From Cephalotus follicularis (Eukaryota; Streptophyta; Magnoliopsida; Oxalidales; Cephalotaceae): a DNA stretch of 64,000 nt. Position 1 is the first letter of the stretch. Each line of letters begins with the position of its first letter. The translations under genes were made by a program, and so were the position numbers. Positions 10,480 to 22,489 of this stretch are shown here, in pieces. The stretch is taken from positions 149,199-213,198 of the forward strand of contig BDDD01001636.1 of NCBI GenBank assembly GCA_001972305.1, in the 5' to 3' direction. The notes below the pieces were generated by a model. That model saw only the letters and a list, made by a program, of their open reading frames with translations, had not been told where the DNA came from and searched no databases.

Positions 10480-12549
10480 TTTTATTTCAGTATGCAACAA
10501 CAGTACAGTGGTAGCCCGACCAGAGCTACATCAACAGGCACAGTAATGTCCGAAAAGGACCAGTAAACAACACAGTAAGTCCATAAAAGGACCACAAACA
10601 GGTAGGCAGCATGTGTAACACCGCCAACTCCTAGCCCCATGCTACACTCCCACTTCGGTCCCTTCTCCAGGCAACCAAGCAAGACAACAGTACAGTACAG
10701 TGAGTTACCCAGCCAACTCCTGGCTCCTAGGTCAACCCTGCCACTAGCCGGCGCTAGCAGCCTCCGCCATGCAACTAGTGGCTCAAGCACAAACATAGTA
10801 AATTCACAGAGCAAACAATGAATAGCCACCATAAGCACTGCAGTAAACGATACAATAATGATCGTTAGATCCACAACAAGCAGTTCATTTTCAAATATTT
10901 TCAAAAGTGATAACATTTGAAATTTGTATTTCTAATAGATAGAAAATACTTTAAACAGTTTAGTAGTGGAAATCGCTTTCCCGAGATGTTCGAAAATACA
11001 ACAATACTCATTTTATATTTTCGTACTCAACATTGTAGTTTTCAACTCATAGATGCACTTCTAATATAACAATACTTAGAAATCATAATCAATTTATAAC
11101 TAGTCAATAAACAGGCAGTAAATAGTACATACGCAATGCATACAGATGCTCTAATGCATCCTAATCAGAGTCGTGATCGTCGCGCATCGTTTTAAGCAAG
11201 AGAGAACCAAACAGCAGTTTGGCAGTCGGTTGGATTCTTTACCAGTCGGCTATTCTGAGTACTCAGTACATGAGTAGTCGGTTGGTTCCTTCTACCAGTC
11301 GACTATTCATCAGGTAGTCGACCGTTATCCTTCAACAGTCGACTGTTTAGGTTGAGCAGTCGGCTGTCTTCCTTCGACAGTCGACTATTCTGGGAAACTA
11401 GTTACATGCAATCTAATATATAATACCCAAACGGATCGTTGCAAGCATCCATATATATTCTCAAGATAGAATATCATCAATCAGTCCTCAAATGTTCATA
11501 GAACACAACAGTAAACATGCATTTTATCTAGCAATTCAATACCAAGATAAAACTCAACATGCGTGTACATGAACTCAAATGATTCTCAACAGTAAGCATG
11601 GCATGCAAAAAACCAGTAGTGACCATGGCATAACAACTGAACATCATAGCTCATACAAGTAGGTAACAAATTGCAGGACATTCAGTAATCTTGAGCTCAT
11701 AATACAAACATAACTTCCCCTACCTTTTGATTCCAAGTTAGGAATCTTTAAGTCCACCTCTTTTAGCATGAACCATAGCTCCTCCAAGCTTCCCAGGACC
11801 GGTTTGCAAGTCCAGGTTCGAGCTCCAAGTCCCATTTCCTTTGGTTCCAAAGAGGAGGTAAAGTTCTCCCTTTTCTCTCTCAACAGCTCTATTGTTTTCT
11901 CTTCGCAGTAGTGTTTTCTTTCCTTCAAAGATCACAGGACCTTTCTGGATTAGTGGCTCAGAAGATAAGGAGAAAAGAGAAGCTTTTAACAGCTGAAAAC
12001 CTCTCCCTCCTTCATCAACCCGAAATGCATGTCCATGTGCTATTTTCTTTCCCCTTTGGCAGCTTCTATGCACCACTTATCAAGAACTGCCACAGATTCG
12101 GTCTCAAAAGCATGCAGGCTTTGTCTCTGCTCCCTGCATGAGCCGCATGACTCCCAGGTGTCATCTCATTTCTTTCCCATCAGTTGCTACATGTGATCAC
12201 TTCACATGTCTGCTGACAGAGTGTCGTCCAGTCGACTATTCTTACTCGATAATCGGCTGGCAACTCGAGGTCATCCAGTTCACTCTTCCCACAACCAGTC
12301 GGTTGTCTCAGTATAACCATCCAGACGGCTGTCCCTACAAAACAATCGGCTATTTGGGCATATTTCATCCAAAACTCAACTGTCATTTTAAGTGATATAC
12401 TTCAATGTCCCTTAACATTACATAACTCAAACATCATTATGTAAAAGGAAAACGTCCCCAGAGTCGGGAAATCAGTCATTTTATTTATTTCACAATAAAA
12501 GTACATTGACATCGTGAAATTACAACATATGAAAATCCCGGGCGTTACA
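10480..12549 (-). mobile_element. Gypsy LTR fragment, minus orientation
   Basis: Ends at 12549 with GGGCGTTACA, i.e. sense start TGTAACGCCCGGG, identical to the Gypsy-B LTR start. Inside are blocks shared with Gypsy-B LTRs: the CTCCTAGCCCC / CTCCTGGCTCC segment (10625-10770), CAG-N4-CTG arrays (11218-11392 and 12226-12352), and a leader-side segment with GATTCCAAGTTAGGAATC (11730-11755). It lies inside Copia-3. Short ORFs within it (10482-10916, 11644-12395) are not coding by any family resemblance. Confidence 0.75.
11218..11392 (-). repeat. CAG-N4-CTG mini-palindrome array
   Basis: Roughly nine degenerate units in 175 bp, for example CAGTCGGCTA, CAGTCGACTA, ACAGTCGACTGT (near 11335), CAGTCGGCTG and CAGTCGACTA. 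Spacing is mostly 15-30 bp. A second, weaker cluster of the same type is at 12226-12352 nearer the sense LTR start, the same two-cluster arrangement as in the Gypsy-B LTRs. Confidence 0.8.
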
Positions 12550-12550
12550 T

Positions 12551-12903
12551 GAAGATTCTGATAGAATTAATGAGGGAGATAAAGAAGGTGAAGAAGCACA
12601 AGGCCAAGAAGGAATGCCTCCTGAAGTTGAGGGTAGTCTTGCTCCTATGTTTTCTACTAGTCAGTTTGACCAGATTATGCAAGCAATCCATGGTATTGAA
12701 AGCAGCCAAAGAAGTATGGCAAACGAACTCAAGTGAATTAAGAGAAAACAAACAAGACTCGAAAGAAAATTGATTGAGAAAGGGATTATTTGAGACGATG
12801 AAATTACATCATCATCGAGTTCAGGAAATGAAACAGTAAATCAAGACACAGATATTGACAAGGTTGGAGATGGAAATGAAGAAGATCGAATGGATGATTG
12901 ATG
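12551..12903 (+). pseudogene. Copia-3 post-pol ORF, C-terminal part
   Basis: Plus-strand translation (PMFSTSQFDQIMQAIHGIE..., then KRKQTRLERKLIEKGII and SSSSSGNET) aligns with the C-terminal part of the Copia-2 post-pol ORF (LLRSRLDEIFDAIKGLQ..., KRRQKRIAKKFADTGII, SSSSSHNDT). It looks like a coiled-coil segment followed by an acidic tail ending in EEDRMDD. In Sirevirus relatives this position is occupied by an env-like ORF. The copy is broken. Confidence 0.75.
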
Positions 12904-13358
12904 AGTAGTTTTGGATATTATTTATCATTGTGTTATTGTTTTTTTTATGTTTGAACGTGTAATATTATCTTTGAAACTATTTGTGTTTTAATGATGGTTG
13001 ATGCTTAATAGATGCATAATGTTTTCATATTTGCTTATTGTTTTAATGACTAATCCTTTCTAGTATTTTTTTTTCTATGCTTAAGCTTATTGTATTTCTA
13101 GTCCACTTTTTGATGTTTACAAAAAAGGGCGAGAAATGCAATCTGAGCATAAGTTGAGGGGGGAGCTAAGAAAACATGAGAGCAAAGAAACATGGGGAGT
13201 ATGAAATATGATTTTATTTCTTACTGTTATATTATGCTTATTCTTACCGTTATATTATGCTTATTGTTTTACTTATGCTTATTGTTATGACTATGCTTAC
13301 TTATATTTTATACTTAACTTATATGGCAAATTTTTGTCATCATCAAAATGGGAGAGAT
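12904..13358 (+). other. Copia-3 3' non-coding region with polypurine tracts
   Basis: AT-rich, with short TTATGCTTATT repeats at 13215-13300. Three purine-rich tracts precede the LTR: AAAAAAGGGCGAGAAA (about 13121), GAGGGGGGAGCTAAG (about 13156) and AAAATGGGAGAGATTG (about 13345), the last directly before TGTTGACA at 13359. Several polypurine tracts are a known Sirevirus trait. Confidence 0.6.
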
Positions 13359-13967
13359 TGTTGACATTTATATCTCAATCCTAATATTGATGATAACATA
13401 TTTGCAACTAATGATTTCATTTTGTGCAAGATAAAACAGACAGATGAGATGTAATACCCTATTTGTCAGTGTGCATAGTTTCGGGCTTTTTCATGTGTTT
13501 TGTTAAGTAGTCTGTCTTTTTTTAGACTGCATGGTTTAAAGTGTTGACAATTCTGTGTTAAGCACGACGGTTCCAAATAAAGCGGCAACGCTGAAGTAGT
13601 AAACCGATGGCACTTGGCCCCATTCCAACGCTGGTTAAAACCACTGGGTTTTCAATTTGGACAAACTTCCCAGACCAACGACACTTCGACGAAAGCGGCA
13701 GCACTTGGATGTAACCGACGATGCTCTAAATGTAAACTTCGGCGCTTCAAAGTCAAGCATTTCGTTGGACCTGAACGAGACTCCAAAGCGGTGACGCTTG
13801 AAGAGAAGCGTCAGTGCTTTGCCCAGCATATCAGACGAAGAACGTTAAACAAAACAATAAGCGGTGACGCTTGGAGGTGAAACGCAGACGCTTTGGACTG
13901 CAGATTAGTTGCAGAAGTTAACGTTTTGTCTCGTTACGAATAAATTGAATGGTTTGAGGGACACATG
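13359..13967 (+). repeat. Copia-3 3' LTR, U3 head
   Basis: Starts TGTTGACATTTATATCTC and runs 609 bp up to the D repeat. Contains an AAGCG-N4-CGCTT array at 13560-13905, with clear units AAGCG-GTGA-CGCTT at 13786-13799 and 13859-13872. The head ends about where, in Copia-1, the TATA box begins. Confidence 0.75.
13560..13905 (+). repeat. Mini-palindrome array (AAGCG dialect) in Copia-3 U3
   Basis: Units include AAGCG-GTGA-CGCTT twice (13786-13799, 13859-13872), GAAGCG-TCAG-TGCTTT near 13805-13820, and weaker relatives (AAAGCGGCAACGCTG near 13578, GAAAGCGGCAGCACTT near 13691). The centre GTGA is not seen in Copia-1, but the stem is the same. Confidence 0.75.
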
Positions 13968-16731
13968 TGTAATGACCACAGCTTTAATTATTGCATTTTG
14001 ATTTAATATTTAAATTAAATATACATTTCATTTGATTTAGTTGTCCAATTTCATTGATTTCTATGATTGGTAATTGTTGGGGGATGATTAAATGTGCAAT
14101 TGGAGATGTATCAATGATTAGAACCCTAATTTAGGCCAGACAGCCGACTGCCACATGGGAACAGCCGACTGTATGCCACGTGAGGAAGGCAGTCGACTGC
14201 CCACTATGACCAGTCGACTGGTAAGCTCTGGACAGATTGCCTAGCATGTGCAAAGACATGAGGGACATATGGGATAATGACCCATACTTTCCACCACCGG
14301 CCAGAACATGCAAAAGGAGGATGTTTGCATGTTCTCTGCAGATCTAACAACCACAATTGATTAAATAAATGAAAAGTAGAGTGAGTGATGCATGTGTTGG
14401 AGTAAAGAAAGAAAGGAAGAGTGAGTGCATTTGAGTAGGTAACAATCTGACGAATTAGGTGGGATCTTGAGTGTTATATCTGCTGAATGAATGGTGTTTG
14501 AGTGTTAGAAAACACAGAAAGAAGGAAGGGATTAGTGGAGCTTGCATTTGATGATTTTGGAAGCTTAAAGAAGGAATTTTGAGGCTTTAGAGACTTGGTA
14601 AGTTCCCAATCCGAAATTCTTATTGTTTTGATGATCAAATGACTAGGAAAAATGCTATATATCTTCTGTTAATAGATTGGAATAACCATCTTTGAAATTG
14701 AAATGGAAATTAATATTGAAATCAAGAGGAATTGGTGAGATAGCCTCTAGAATGAATTGTAATTATTGTTAATGATAATATATGTTAATGACTCCTAAGT
14801 AAGGATATATCTACTGTTGAAACATTCAAATCTTTACATGGATTGAACAAATTATTTGAGATATGGAAATGTTTTAAATGGAACTAGAGACTTGAGAGTT
14901 CTAGTAATTTTGATGTAACTAAATGATGATTATAGTTGTTGATTAGTATATATATATACCTACTGATTTTTAGGTACATATCTTCTGCCAAAACAAGTTA
15001 AGAACAATGAATCAAGATTAATGATTGTTGACATAGAGTTCAAAAGGAAAAGTGATGAAATGATGAAAGTAATGATAAATGAGTTAGTGTTAAGCTTGTT
15101 AATGTTATTGAAACCTATTGATATTGATACATATATCCATAAAACATGTGTACATAGATTGATACTTCTGAATTGAAAGAATTGTTGGTGAAAGTGACTT
15201 GGAAAGATCACATCCAATTGATCTTGGGATAGCGATTTGAGGTAGGGGTAGTGATATGTTATGGAAGATTTGAGTATGCATGTTATGTATGTTATTTTCT
15301 GCATAATTACAAGTATTGAATCGATTTGGAATTGGATTGACATTACATGACTTGCCATTTGTGCAATTTCTGGGCAGAGGCAGTCGACTGCCACCCAAAG
15401 CAGTCGACTACTCAACCCAGCAGTCGACTGGTTCTTCAAGGCAGCCGACTGTTCTGGGCAGAGAATTCAAGCATTGATTGAATTGTTCCTGTTTTGATTT
15501 TGTTATTGAAATGTATATGCTACCACCATCTAGTATATACTGTTTGATGTTATCTAACATCACATCTACCGGTATTGCAATGATTGAGCGAAATATATAT
15601 ATGCATACATACAATGCATGGTTTAAAACACCATTTTCAAGTGAGAATTCTTATTACAAGAATTATTGATTTATGAAAGTGTTATCAAATGTGCTACTGT
15701 CACATTATTATAAACTGTTTTGGTGTCCTTTATCACCACCACCACTGGTATTTCAAAGAGTGAGGGCTATGTACCCAATTTATGATATAAACAATCATTT
15801 TTAAGTGAATAAGTATTTCTAAAGGAATTATTGATTTTCCTCCTATATGAGAGGTACTTACTGATTTTGTTTCCCCAAAGTGGAAACCATAATCGAAGTG
15901 ATGTCGTTTTCCTCCAAAGAGAGGTACGATAAATGAAGTGTTACAGTTTCAAAAGAAAACTACTTTCTATTGCATATTATTAATATATGTAACATTATTA
16001 TTAAAGTGATTGTATTGATTGTGTATGGAGTGCCGTGGTTAGTGGCGGAGGTTGTCACTGATTACGGAATGTGATTCTGGGAGCCAAGAGTTGGCCAGAG
16101 TATCACCCCAGTGTGTTTGCAGTGTTACACTACCCGCTAATGCCGGTAGTAAGTGTTACCTTTTCTATCATCTTTCGGAGTGCAGGGTGATAGTTAGGTG
16201 GTGCACAGTCTGTGCTAGGAGTTAGCGACATGTGACACCCAGTGAGTGTTGAATTGATTGTACCCTTGTGCGGTATTCTTGCATATGGGTTGTCTATGGC
16301 CACTTGGCATGATTGCTTATATATTGACCCATGCAAATGTTATTTTGATATAAATTGTCATACATATTGCATCCATATATTCCGTATCATACATTATCTT
16401 CTACTTAGCCAAGTGAGGACAACGGCTAACCCCCTACCCTTACAGATTGAGCGAAGACTCGGAAGATTGCCGCTGAAGCTTGGATAGCTTCTTCCTTTTG
16501 GTTAAGGTTGTTATTTTAATGTTGATGATGTATTGTATTTTGCATCGTATTGAACGGTTCATACCCCGTTATGTTTTATTGTAAGGATAACTGTTGGCTT
16601 TTCCCGCACGTAGTATGGGATGCGTGCGGATGACTTATGTTTTAAATATTCCGGCTTATCGAATGCTTCCACAAGTTTAATTATGAATTGTTAAATTGTG
16701 CTGGAATATTATGCTTAAATTCTGATATCAC
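13968..16731 (+). mobile_element. D repeat copy 2: long Gypsy-type LTR segment
   Basis: Starts TGTAATGACC like copy 1 and continues beyond it. The 3' portion (about 15890-16640) carries blocks shared with Gypsy-A and Gypsy-B LTRs in sense orientation: CACTTGGCATG, AAGTGAGGACAACGGCTAAC followed by CCCCTACCCTTACAGATTGA (16410-16450), and a TGCGTGCGG/TTCCACAAGTTTAATT stretch. It is probably one LTR of a Gypsy family. Palindrome arrays are at 14145-14222 and 15379-15453. No coding domain is seen. Confidence 0.65.
15211..15612 (+). repeat. 402-bp direct repeat, first copy
   Basis: Begins CATCCAATTGATCTTGG and ends ATATGCATACATAC; matched at 16732-17133 with about four differences, so the duplication is recent. 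Contains four CAG-N4-CTG units including the perfect palindrome GGCAGTCGACTGCC at 15379-15392. Confidence 0.9.
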
Positions 16732-17133
16732 CATCCAATTGATCTTGGGATAGCGATTTGAGGTAGGGGTAGTGATATGTTATGGAAGATTTGAGTATGC
16801 ATGTTATGTATGTTATTTTCTGCATAATTACAAGTATTGAATCGATTTGGAATTGGATTGACATTACATGACTTGCCATTTCTGCAATTTCTGGGCAGAG
16901 GCAGTCGACTGCCACCCAAAGCAGTCGACTACTCAACCCAGCAGTCGACTGGTTCTTCAAGGCAGCCGACTGTTCTGGGCAGAGAATTCATGCATTGATT
17001 GAATTGTTCCTGTTTTGATTTTGTTATTGAAATGTATATGCTACCACCATCTAGTATATACTGTTTGATGTTATCTAACATCACATCTACTGGTATTGCA
17101 ACGATTGAGCGAAATATATATATGCATACATAC
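16732..17133 (+). repeat. 402-bp direct repeat, second copy
   Basis: Near-identical to 15211-15612. It follows ...TCTGATATCAC and is joined at its end to satellite, through a short AT-rich ATATATGCATTC junction. It carries the same four palindromic units (GGCAGTCGACTGCC at 16900-16913). Non-homologous repair is a plausible origin. Confidence 0.9.
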
Positions 17134-17138
17134 ATATA

Positions 17139-20119
17139 TGCATTCTTTTTTTAGACAATACAAATAAATCATTGTAAGTTTCTTTTGAGATAGTTTTTTC
17201 GCCGGTGTCATACGAAACGACACTTGGCCGATTTATTGGAAACGAGCCGTTGATCAATACTCACTACTACGCCGTGATTTTCGGGGGCAAAATTCGCGTT
17301 CCGAGATCGTTTATTGAGTCAATTTATCGTATTTATATTTTAGGGGTGTAATTATAAATTTATAAAAGTTATATTTTTAGTCGTTTTCGGCATTCTTTTT
17401 GCAGACAATATAAATAAATCATTGCAAATTTCTTTGGAGACTGTTTTTTCGCCGGTGTCATAACAAAACGAAACTTGCCCATTTTATTGAAAACGAGCCG
17501 TTGTTCAATACTCACCCCTACTCCGTGATTTCGGGGGCAAATTCTCGTTCCGAGATCGTTTTGTGGGTCAATTTATCCTATTTATATTTGAGGGGTGTAA
17601 TTATAAATTTCTAAAATTATGTTTTAAGTCATTTTCGGGTTTCTCTTTGCAGACCATATAACTACATCATTATAAGTTTTGTTTGAGATTGTTTTTTTTG
17701 CCGGTGTCATAACGTAACGAAACTTGGCCGGTTCATTTTAAATCAGCCGTTGATCAATACTCACTGCTACGTCGTGATTTCAGGGCCTAATTCGCCTTCC
17801 GAGATCGTTTAGTCGGTCAATTTATCGTATTTATATTTTAGGAGTGTAATTTTAAATTTCCAAAAGTTATGTTTTAAGTCGTTTTCAGCTTTCTTTTTAA
17901 AGGCAATATAAATACATCATTATAAGTTTATTTGGAGGCAGTTTTTTTGCCGGTGTCAGAAGGAAACGAAACTTGGCTGGGTCATTGGAAACGAGCTGCT
18001 GATCCATATTCAAAGCTACGCCGTGATTTCGGGGGCAAATTCGCGTTCCAAGATCTTTTTGTGCGTCAATTTATCCTATTCATATTTTAGGGGTGTAATT
18101 ATAAATTTCTAAAAGTTATATTTTAAGTCGTTTTCGGCATTCTTTTTGCAGACAATATAAATAGATCATTGTAAGTTTCTTTGGAAACAGTTTTTTCACC
18201 GGTGTCATAACGAAACGAGAATTGGCCGGTCTATTGGAAACGAGCCGCTGATCAATACTCACCGTCACGCCTTGTTTTTTAAGGCAAATTCACGTTCCGA
18301 GATTTTTTATTGAGTCAATTTATCGTATTTATATTTTTGGGGTGTAAATATAAATTTCTAAAAGTTATATTTTAAGTCATTTTCGGCATTCTTTTTGCAG
18401 CAAATATAAATAGATCATTGTAACTTTCTTTGGAGACAGTTTTTTCGCCGGTGTCCTAACGAAAGGAAACTTAGCCGGTCTATTGGAAACAAGCCGCTGA
18501 TCGATACTCACCGCTACGCCTTGATTTTTGGGGCAAATTCGTGTTCCTAGAATATTTATTAGGTCAGTTTATCGTATTTGTATTTTAGGGGTGTAATTGC
18601 AAATTTGTAAAAGTTATGTTTTAAGTCATTTTCGGCTTTCTTTTTTCAGACAATATAAATACATCATTGTAAGTTTCTTTGGAGACAGTGTTTTCGCCGG
18701 TGTTGGAAGGAAATGAAACTTGGCCGGTTCATTAGAAACGAGCCACTAATCAATACTCACCGTTACGCAATGATTCCAGGGGTAAATTTACGTTCCAAAA
18801 TCGTTTAGTGGGTCAGTTTATCATATTTATATTTTGGGGGTGTAATTATAAATTTCTAAAAGTTATGTTTAAGTCGTTTTCGGCATTCTTTTTGCCAACA
18901 ATATAAATACATCATTGTTAGTTTCTTTGCAGGCAGTTTTTTTGCCGGTGTCATAACGAAACGAAACTTGGCCGGTTTATTGGAAACGAGTAGCTGATCA
19001 ATACTCACCGCTACGCCGTGATTTTGGGGGCAAAATTCTTGTTCCGAGATCGTTTATCGGGTCAATTTATCGTATTTATATTTTAGGGGTGTAATTATAA
19101 ATTTTTAAAAGTTATGTTTCAAGTCGTTTTTGGCATTCTTTTTGCAGACAATATAAATACATCATTGTAAGTTTATTTGCAGACAGCTTTTTTGCCAGTG
19201 TCATAACGAAACGAAACGAAACTTGGCCGGTTTATTGGAAATGAGCAGCTGATCAATATTCACCGCTACGCCATGATTTCGAGGGCAAAATTCTAGTTCC
19301 GAGATCGTTTATTAGGTGAATTTATCGTATTTATATTTTAGGGGTGTAATTATAAATTTCTAAAAGTTATATTTCAAGTCGTTTTCGGCATTCTTTTTGC
19401 AGACAATATAAATACATCATTGTAAGTTTCTTTGGAGACAGTTTTTTCGCCGGTGTCAGTAGGAAACGAAACTTGCCCAGGTCATTGGAAACGAGCCGTT
19501 GATCAATACTCAAAGCTACGCCTTGATTTCAGAGGCAAATTCGCATTCCGAGATCGTTTAGTGGCTCAATTTATCCTATTTGTATTTTAGGGATGTAATT
19601 ATAAATTTCTAAAAGTTGTGTTTTAAGTCGTTTTCGGCATTCTTTTTGCAGACAATATAAACAGATAATCGTAACTTTCTTTGGAGATAGTTTTTTCGTC
19701 GGTGTCATAACAAAACGAAACTTGACCGGTCTATTGGAAACGAGCCGCTGATCAATACTCACCGCTACGCTATGATTTTTGGGGTAAATTTGCGTTCCGA
19801 GATTGTTTATTGGATCAATTTATCATATTTATATTTTAGGGGTGTAATTGTAAATTTTTAAAAGTTATGTTTTAAGTCGTTTTCGGGTTTCTTTTTGCAG
19901 ACCATATAATGACATCGTTATAAGTTTTGTTTGAGGCAGTTTTTTCGCCGGTGTCACAACGAAATGAAACATGGCCGGTTCATTTTAAATCAGTCGCTGA
20001 TCAATATTCACTGCTATGCCGTCATTTCGGGGGCAAATTCGGGTTCCGAGATCGTTTAGTGGGTCAATTTATAGTATTTATATTTTAGGGGTGTAATTAT
20101 AAATTTCTAAATGTTATGT
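17139..20119. repeat. Satellite array, about 12 monomers
   Basis: Same ~248-bp monomer, with CAGACAATATAAATA-type landmarks about every 245-250 bp from 17150 to 19900. Most copies here are the CATAACGAAACGAAAC type followed by TTATTGGAAACGAG. Open frames such as 19571-19762 (minus) are chance. The array ends at the TATGT duplicated by the solo LTR insertion. Confidence 0.95.
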
Positions 20120-20814
20120 TGTAACACTCCGTACCGTTTTGGAGCTTTAAGAGTTCTTTTTAAGTTGATAAATATGTTTTCTTTTGAGTTTTGGGCTTAT
20201 GTGCAATAATGGATAAGAGAAGGATATGTTAAGCCAAGGTTTAAGTGAGAATTTTGGAAGTTGGAGGACTTTTATGCAAAGTTTCTTGAGGAAGATTATC
20301 ACTTCCAAGACAAATGACGGCTTCAGTTGGGATTTGTGTCTGGATATCTTGAGTTTTAGCTATCCTTTCTTCTAGCTTCAGCAGGTTAGAGAGTTTTAGA
20401 GAAAAGAGTTCTAGTTTTCGTCTTCTTCTTCATTCTTGCACCTGGACCAGTAGCGGTTGAAGCTTTTCGAGCGCAGCAGTGGAAGAAGCAGACAAGCCAG
20501 AGGAAGAGAGTAGCAGAGAAGAAGGGATGTTAGCGTCCAAGGAAGTAGCAAGAACTGTGAGTGGGACATCCTTTATTTTAAAGCATTTTATTGTTCATCT
20601 TATTTTCTTGATATTCCTTCTTCTCAGCTTCAGTTTGAGTAAGTGAGTTATGATATGAAGCTGTTTTCCCTAATGTCTTATGTTAACCATTCTTTTTGAG
20701 TGGAGTGTTCCCAGAGCCTAGAGCAAGATGTTATGTAGCCTTGATATCGTTCATCTTTGGATGAGATGACGTGTACGTGTTCATCCCCCTCCTCAGCGTA
20801 CCTATTGTCTATGA

Positions 20815-21040
20815 TGGGTTGTTGAGCGAGTCTGCCCCCGGGTTTCATATCTGGATCTCCTTACATTGTGGCTAGGACAGTGTACAGGGTGTGTGCAGCC
20901 GAACACACATGTACAAGCTCCTTTCTTCTCGGCCTATCATCACAGGATGAAAAGTTGAGTGAGTCTGTCCCTGGGTTCCATACCTGGATCTCCTTGCATT
21001 GTTGCTAGGACAATGTATAGCGGTGAGTACAGCTGAGCTA
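20815..21040 (+). repeat. ~133-bp imperfect duplication in solo LTR
   Basis: A unit containing GAGCGAGTCTGCCCCCGGGTTT and TGGATCTCCTTACATTG (from about 20823) recurs about 130 bp later as GAGTGAGTCTGTCCCTGGGT and TGGATCTCCTTGCATTG (from about 20955). Confidence 0.75.
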
Positions 21041-21149
21041 AGTTATCAGATATAGTAGCATAGAGAGCCTTTTAGTAGGTTTTCCAGAGGAGGACCTTGT
21101 CCTCTGGACTTTTAGTCCCCAACCCAGTATTGAGTGAAGCAATAAGCAA

Positions 21150-21320
21150 AGTACAGATGAGTCGACATGTAAGCTGCCCAGCTCGGCTTAGGATAAAATA
21201 ACAGAAAGTACAGATGAGTGGGCAGGTAAGCTGCCCAACTTGGCTTAGGCTATAATAACATAAAGTACAGATGAGTCGGTTGGTAAGCTGCCCCGCTCGG
21301 TTCAGGCCAAAAACCATCTC
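21150..21320 (+). repeat. 57-bp tandem repeat, three copies
   Basis: GTACAGATGAGT recurs at 21151, 21208 and 21265, exactly 57 bp apart each time, followed in each copy by GTAAGCTGCCC and CTCGGCTTAGG-like sequence. It lies inside the solo LTR. Confidence 0.9.
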
Positions 21321-22489
21321 AGCTCAGGCCACTATAAGTTGGCAAGTATATTTATGTAATCAGCATAGCAAGCACAGTAAAGAAAAGCCAGTTCTAGCTT
21401 AGTTGTTCTCTTTGGGTGTTTAGCCGGGAAGGACCCCAGTTCTTTTTTAGATTCACTTTCTTTTAATCAGTTGTATTCTTATGTTTATTTCAGCTTTCAT
21501 GAACAGTCTAGAATCAGCTAAGCAGAGAAAAGAGTAAGTTTTTCAAGTACTTTAAGCGTTTCTTTATTGTAAGCCATGAGATATGCTTTATATAAAGTCT
21601 TTTCCACAGTTGGGATAGTTAATCATGCTCATGGTAAGTTTTCTTCAGGGCATTCCTTTTATGGATGCACCAGAGGATGTTTAGTTCCTAGTCACTTAGT
21701 CAGTTGGACTAATCCCCTCACAGATTATTTTGCAGAACAGCCAGTCGGAGGAGACCCTTCAGCTCAGTAGTAGATAGCTAAGCAAGGTAGTTTTTGAGCT
21801 CAACACCATGGAGCGCCAGCTCGGGCGTTTAGCTTTGCATTGCATTGGGAATTCTTTTGGGTTTCCCTTACCCCCTTTGTGTAGTAAGGCAGCTGAGAGC
21901 TTTTATTTTGATGTAAAGAAGATAAGTTATGTTATTCTTTTGTCTGTCAGGGAAGACAGTGTATGTTTATGCCAGGGAAGGCATTGTATGTTATGCCAGG
22001 GAACAAATATGTAATGGTTTGATACTTTCGAGAAACTTTATGGATGTTTTGAGTTTATAGATGTGTTTATCTTGAGTTTTCATGGATCTTTCATGTTATG
22101 AGTTTTTAGTTATCAAGTTTGTCCCGGGTGCTGGGGAGCCCTTGGGTTTCTAGCGGGGGATAGCCCAGCAGGGGTGTTATGTTTATGCTTGGGAGCATGG
22201 GTAATGTTTAAAGAGCTTTACCCCGAGGAGGCAGTGTGTCCCCAGGGTGATGATGATGTTGGGCTTTGGCAAAGGACCAGGGAAGGTATCCCTGGAGAGA
22301 GAGTGTCCAGGGGTGCCATGTTAGAGTAAGGCCTGGGGCGAGCATAAGTTATATGTTACATGATTTATGTTTTAAGTTAAACGGAGCGCTTGATGTTTGT
22401 TTGTTATGTGATCCTTAGGGGCGTGAAAAGGAGGTTGTACGCCGGGGGACAATATATGTATGCGTGGTCTCAAGTGTGGAGTTTAAGTG

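Larger units (their letters stand above)
9928..13967 (+). mobile_element. Copia-3: Sirevirus-like LTR retrotransposon remnant
   Basis: Plus-strand relative of Copia-1 and Copia-2. Parts seen: the TATA-to-end portion of an LTR (9928-10452, beginning CTATAAACC and ending AATTCA), the post-LTR CCCCCCCTCTTG, a Gypsy LTR fragment (10480-12549), the end of the extra ORF that follows pol (12551-12903), a 3' non-coding region with several polypurine tracts, and the head of the 3' LTR (13359-13967, TGTTGACATTTATATC). No pol is recognisable. Both LTR portions are bounded by the D repeat at about the same LTR position. It is an incomplete fossil. Confidence 0.75.

Noticed and set aside
10482-12395. ORFs inside the Gypsy LTR fragment
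   Set aside because: They lie in LTR non-coding sequence matched to Gypsy-B LTRs and show no domain.
19571-19762. Lysine-rich minus-strand ORFs in satellite (also 53389-53583, 54363-54548)
   Set aside because: Same reason: mirror frames of the monomer, open in only some copies.
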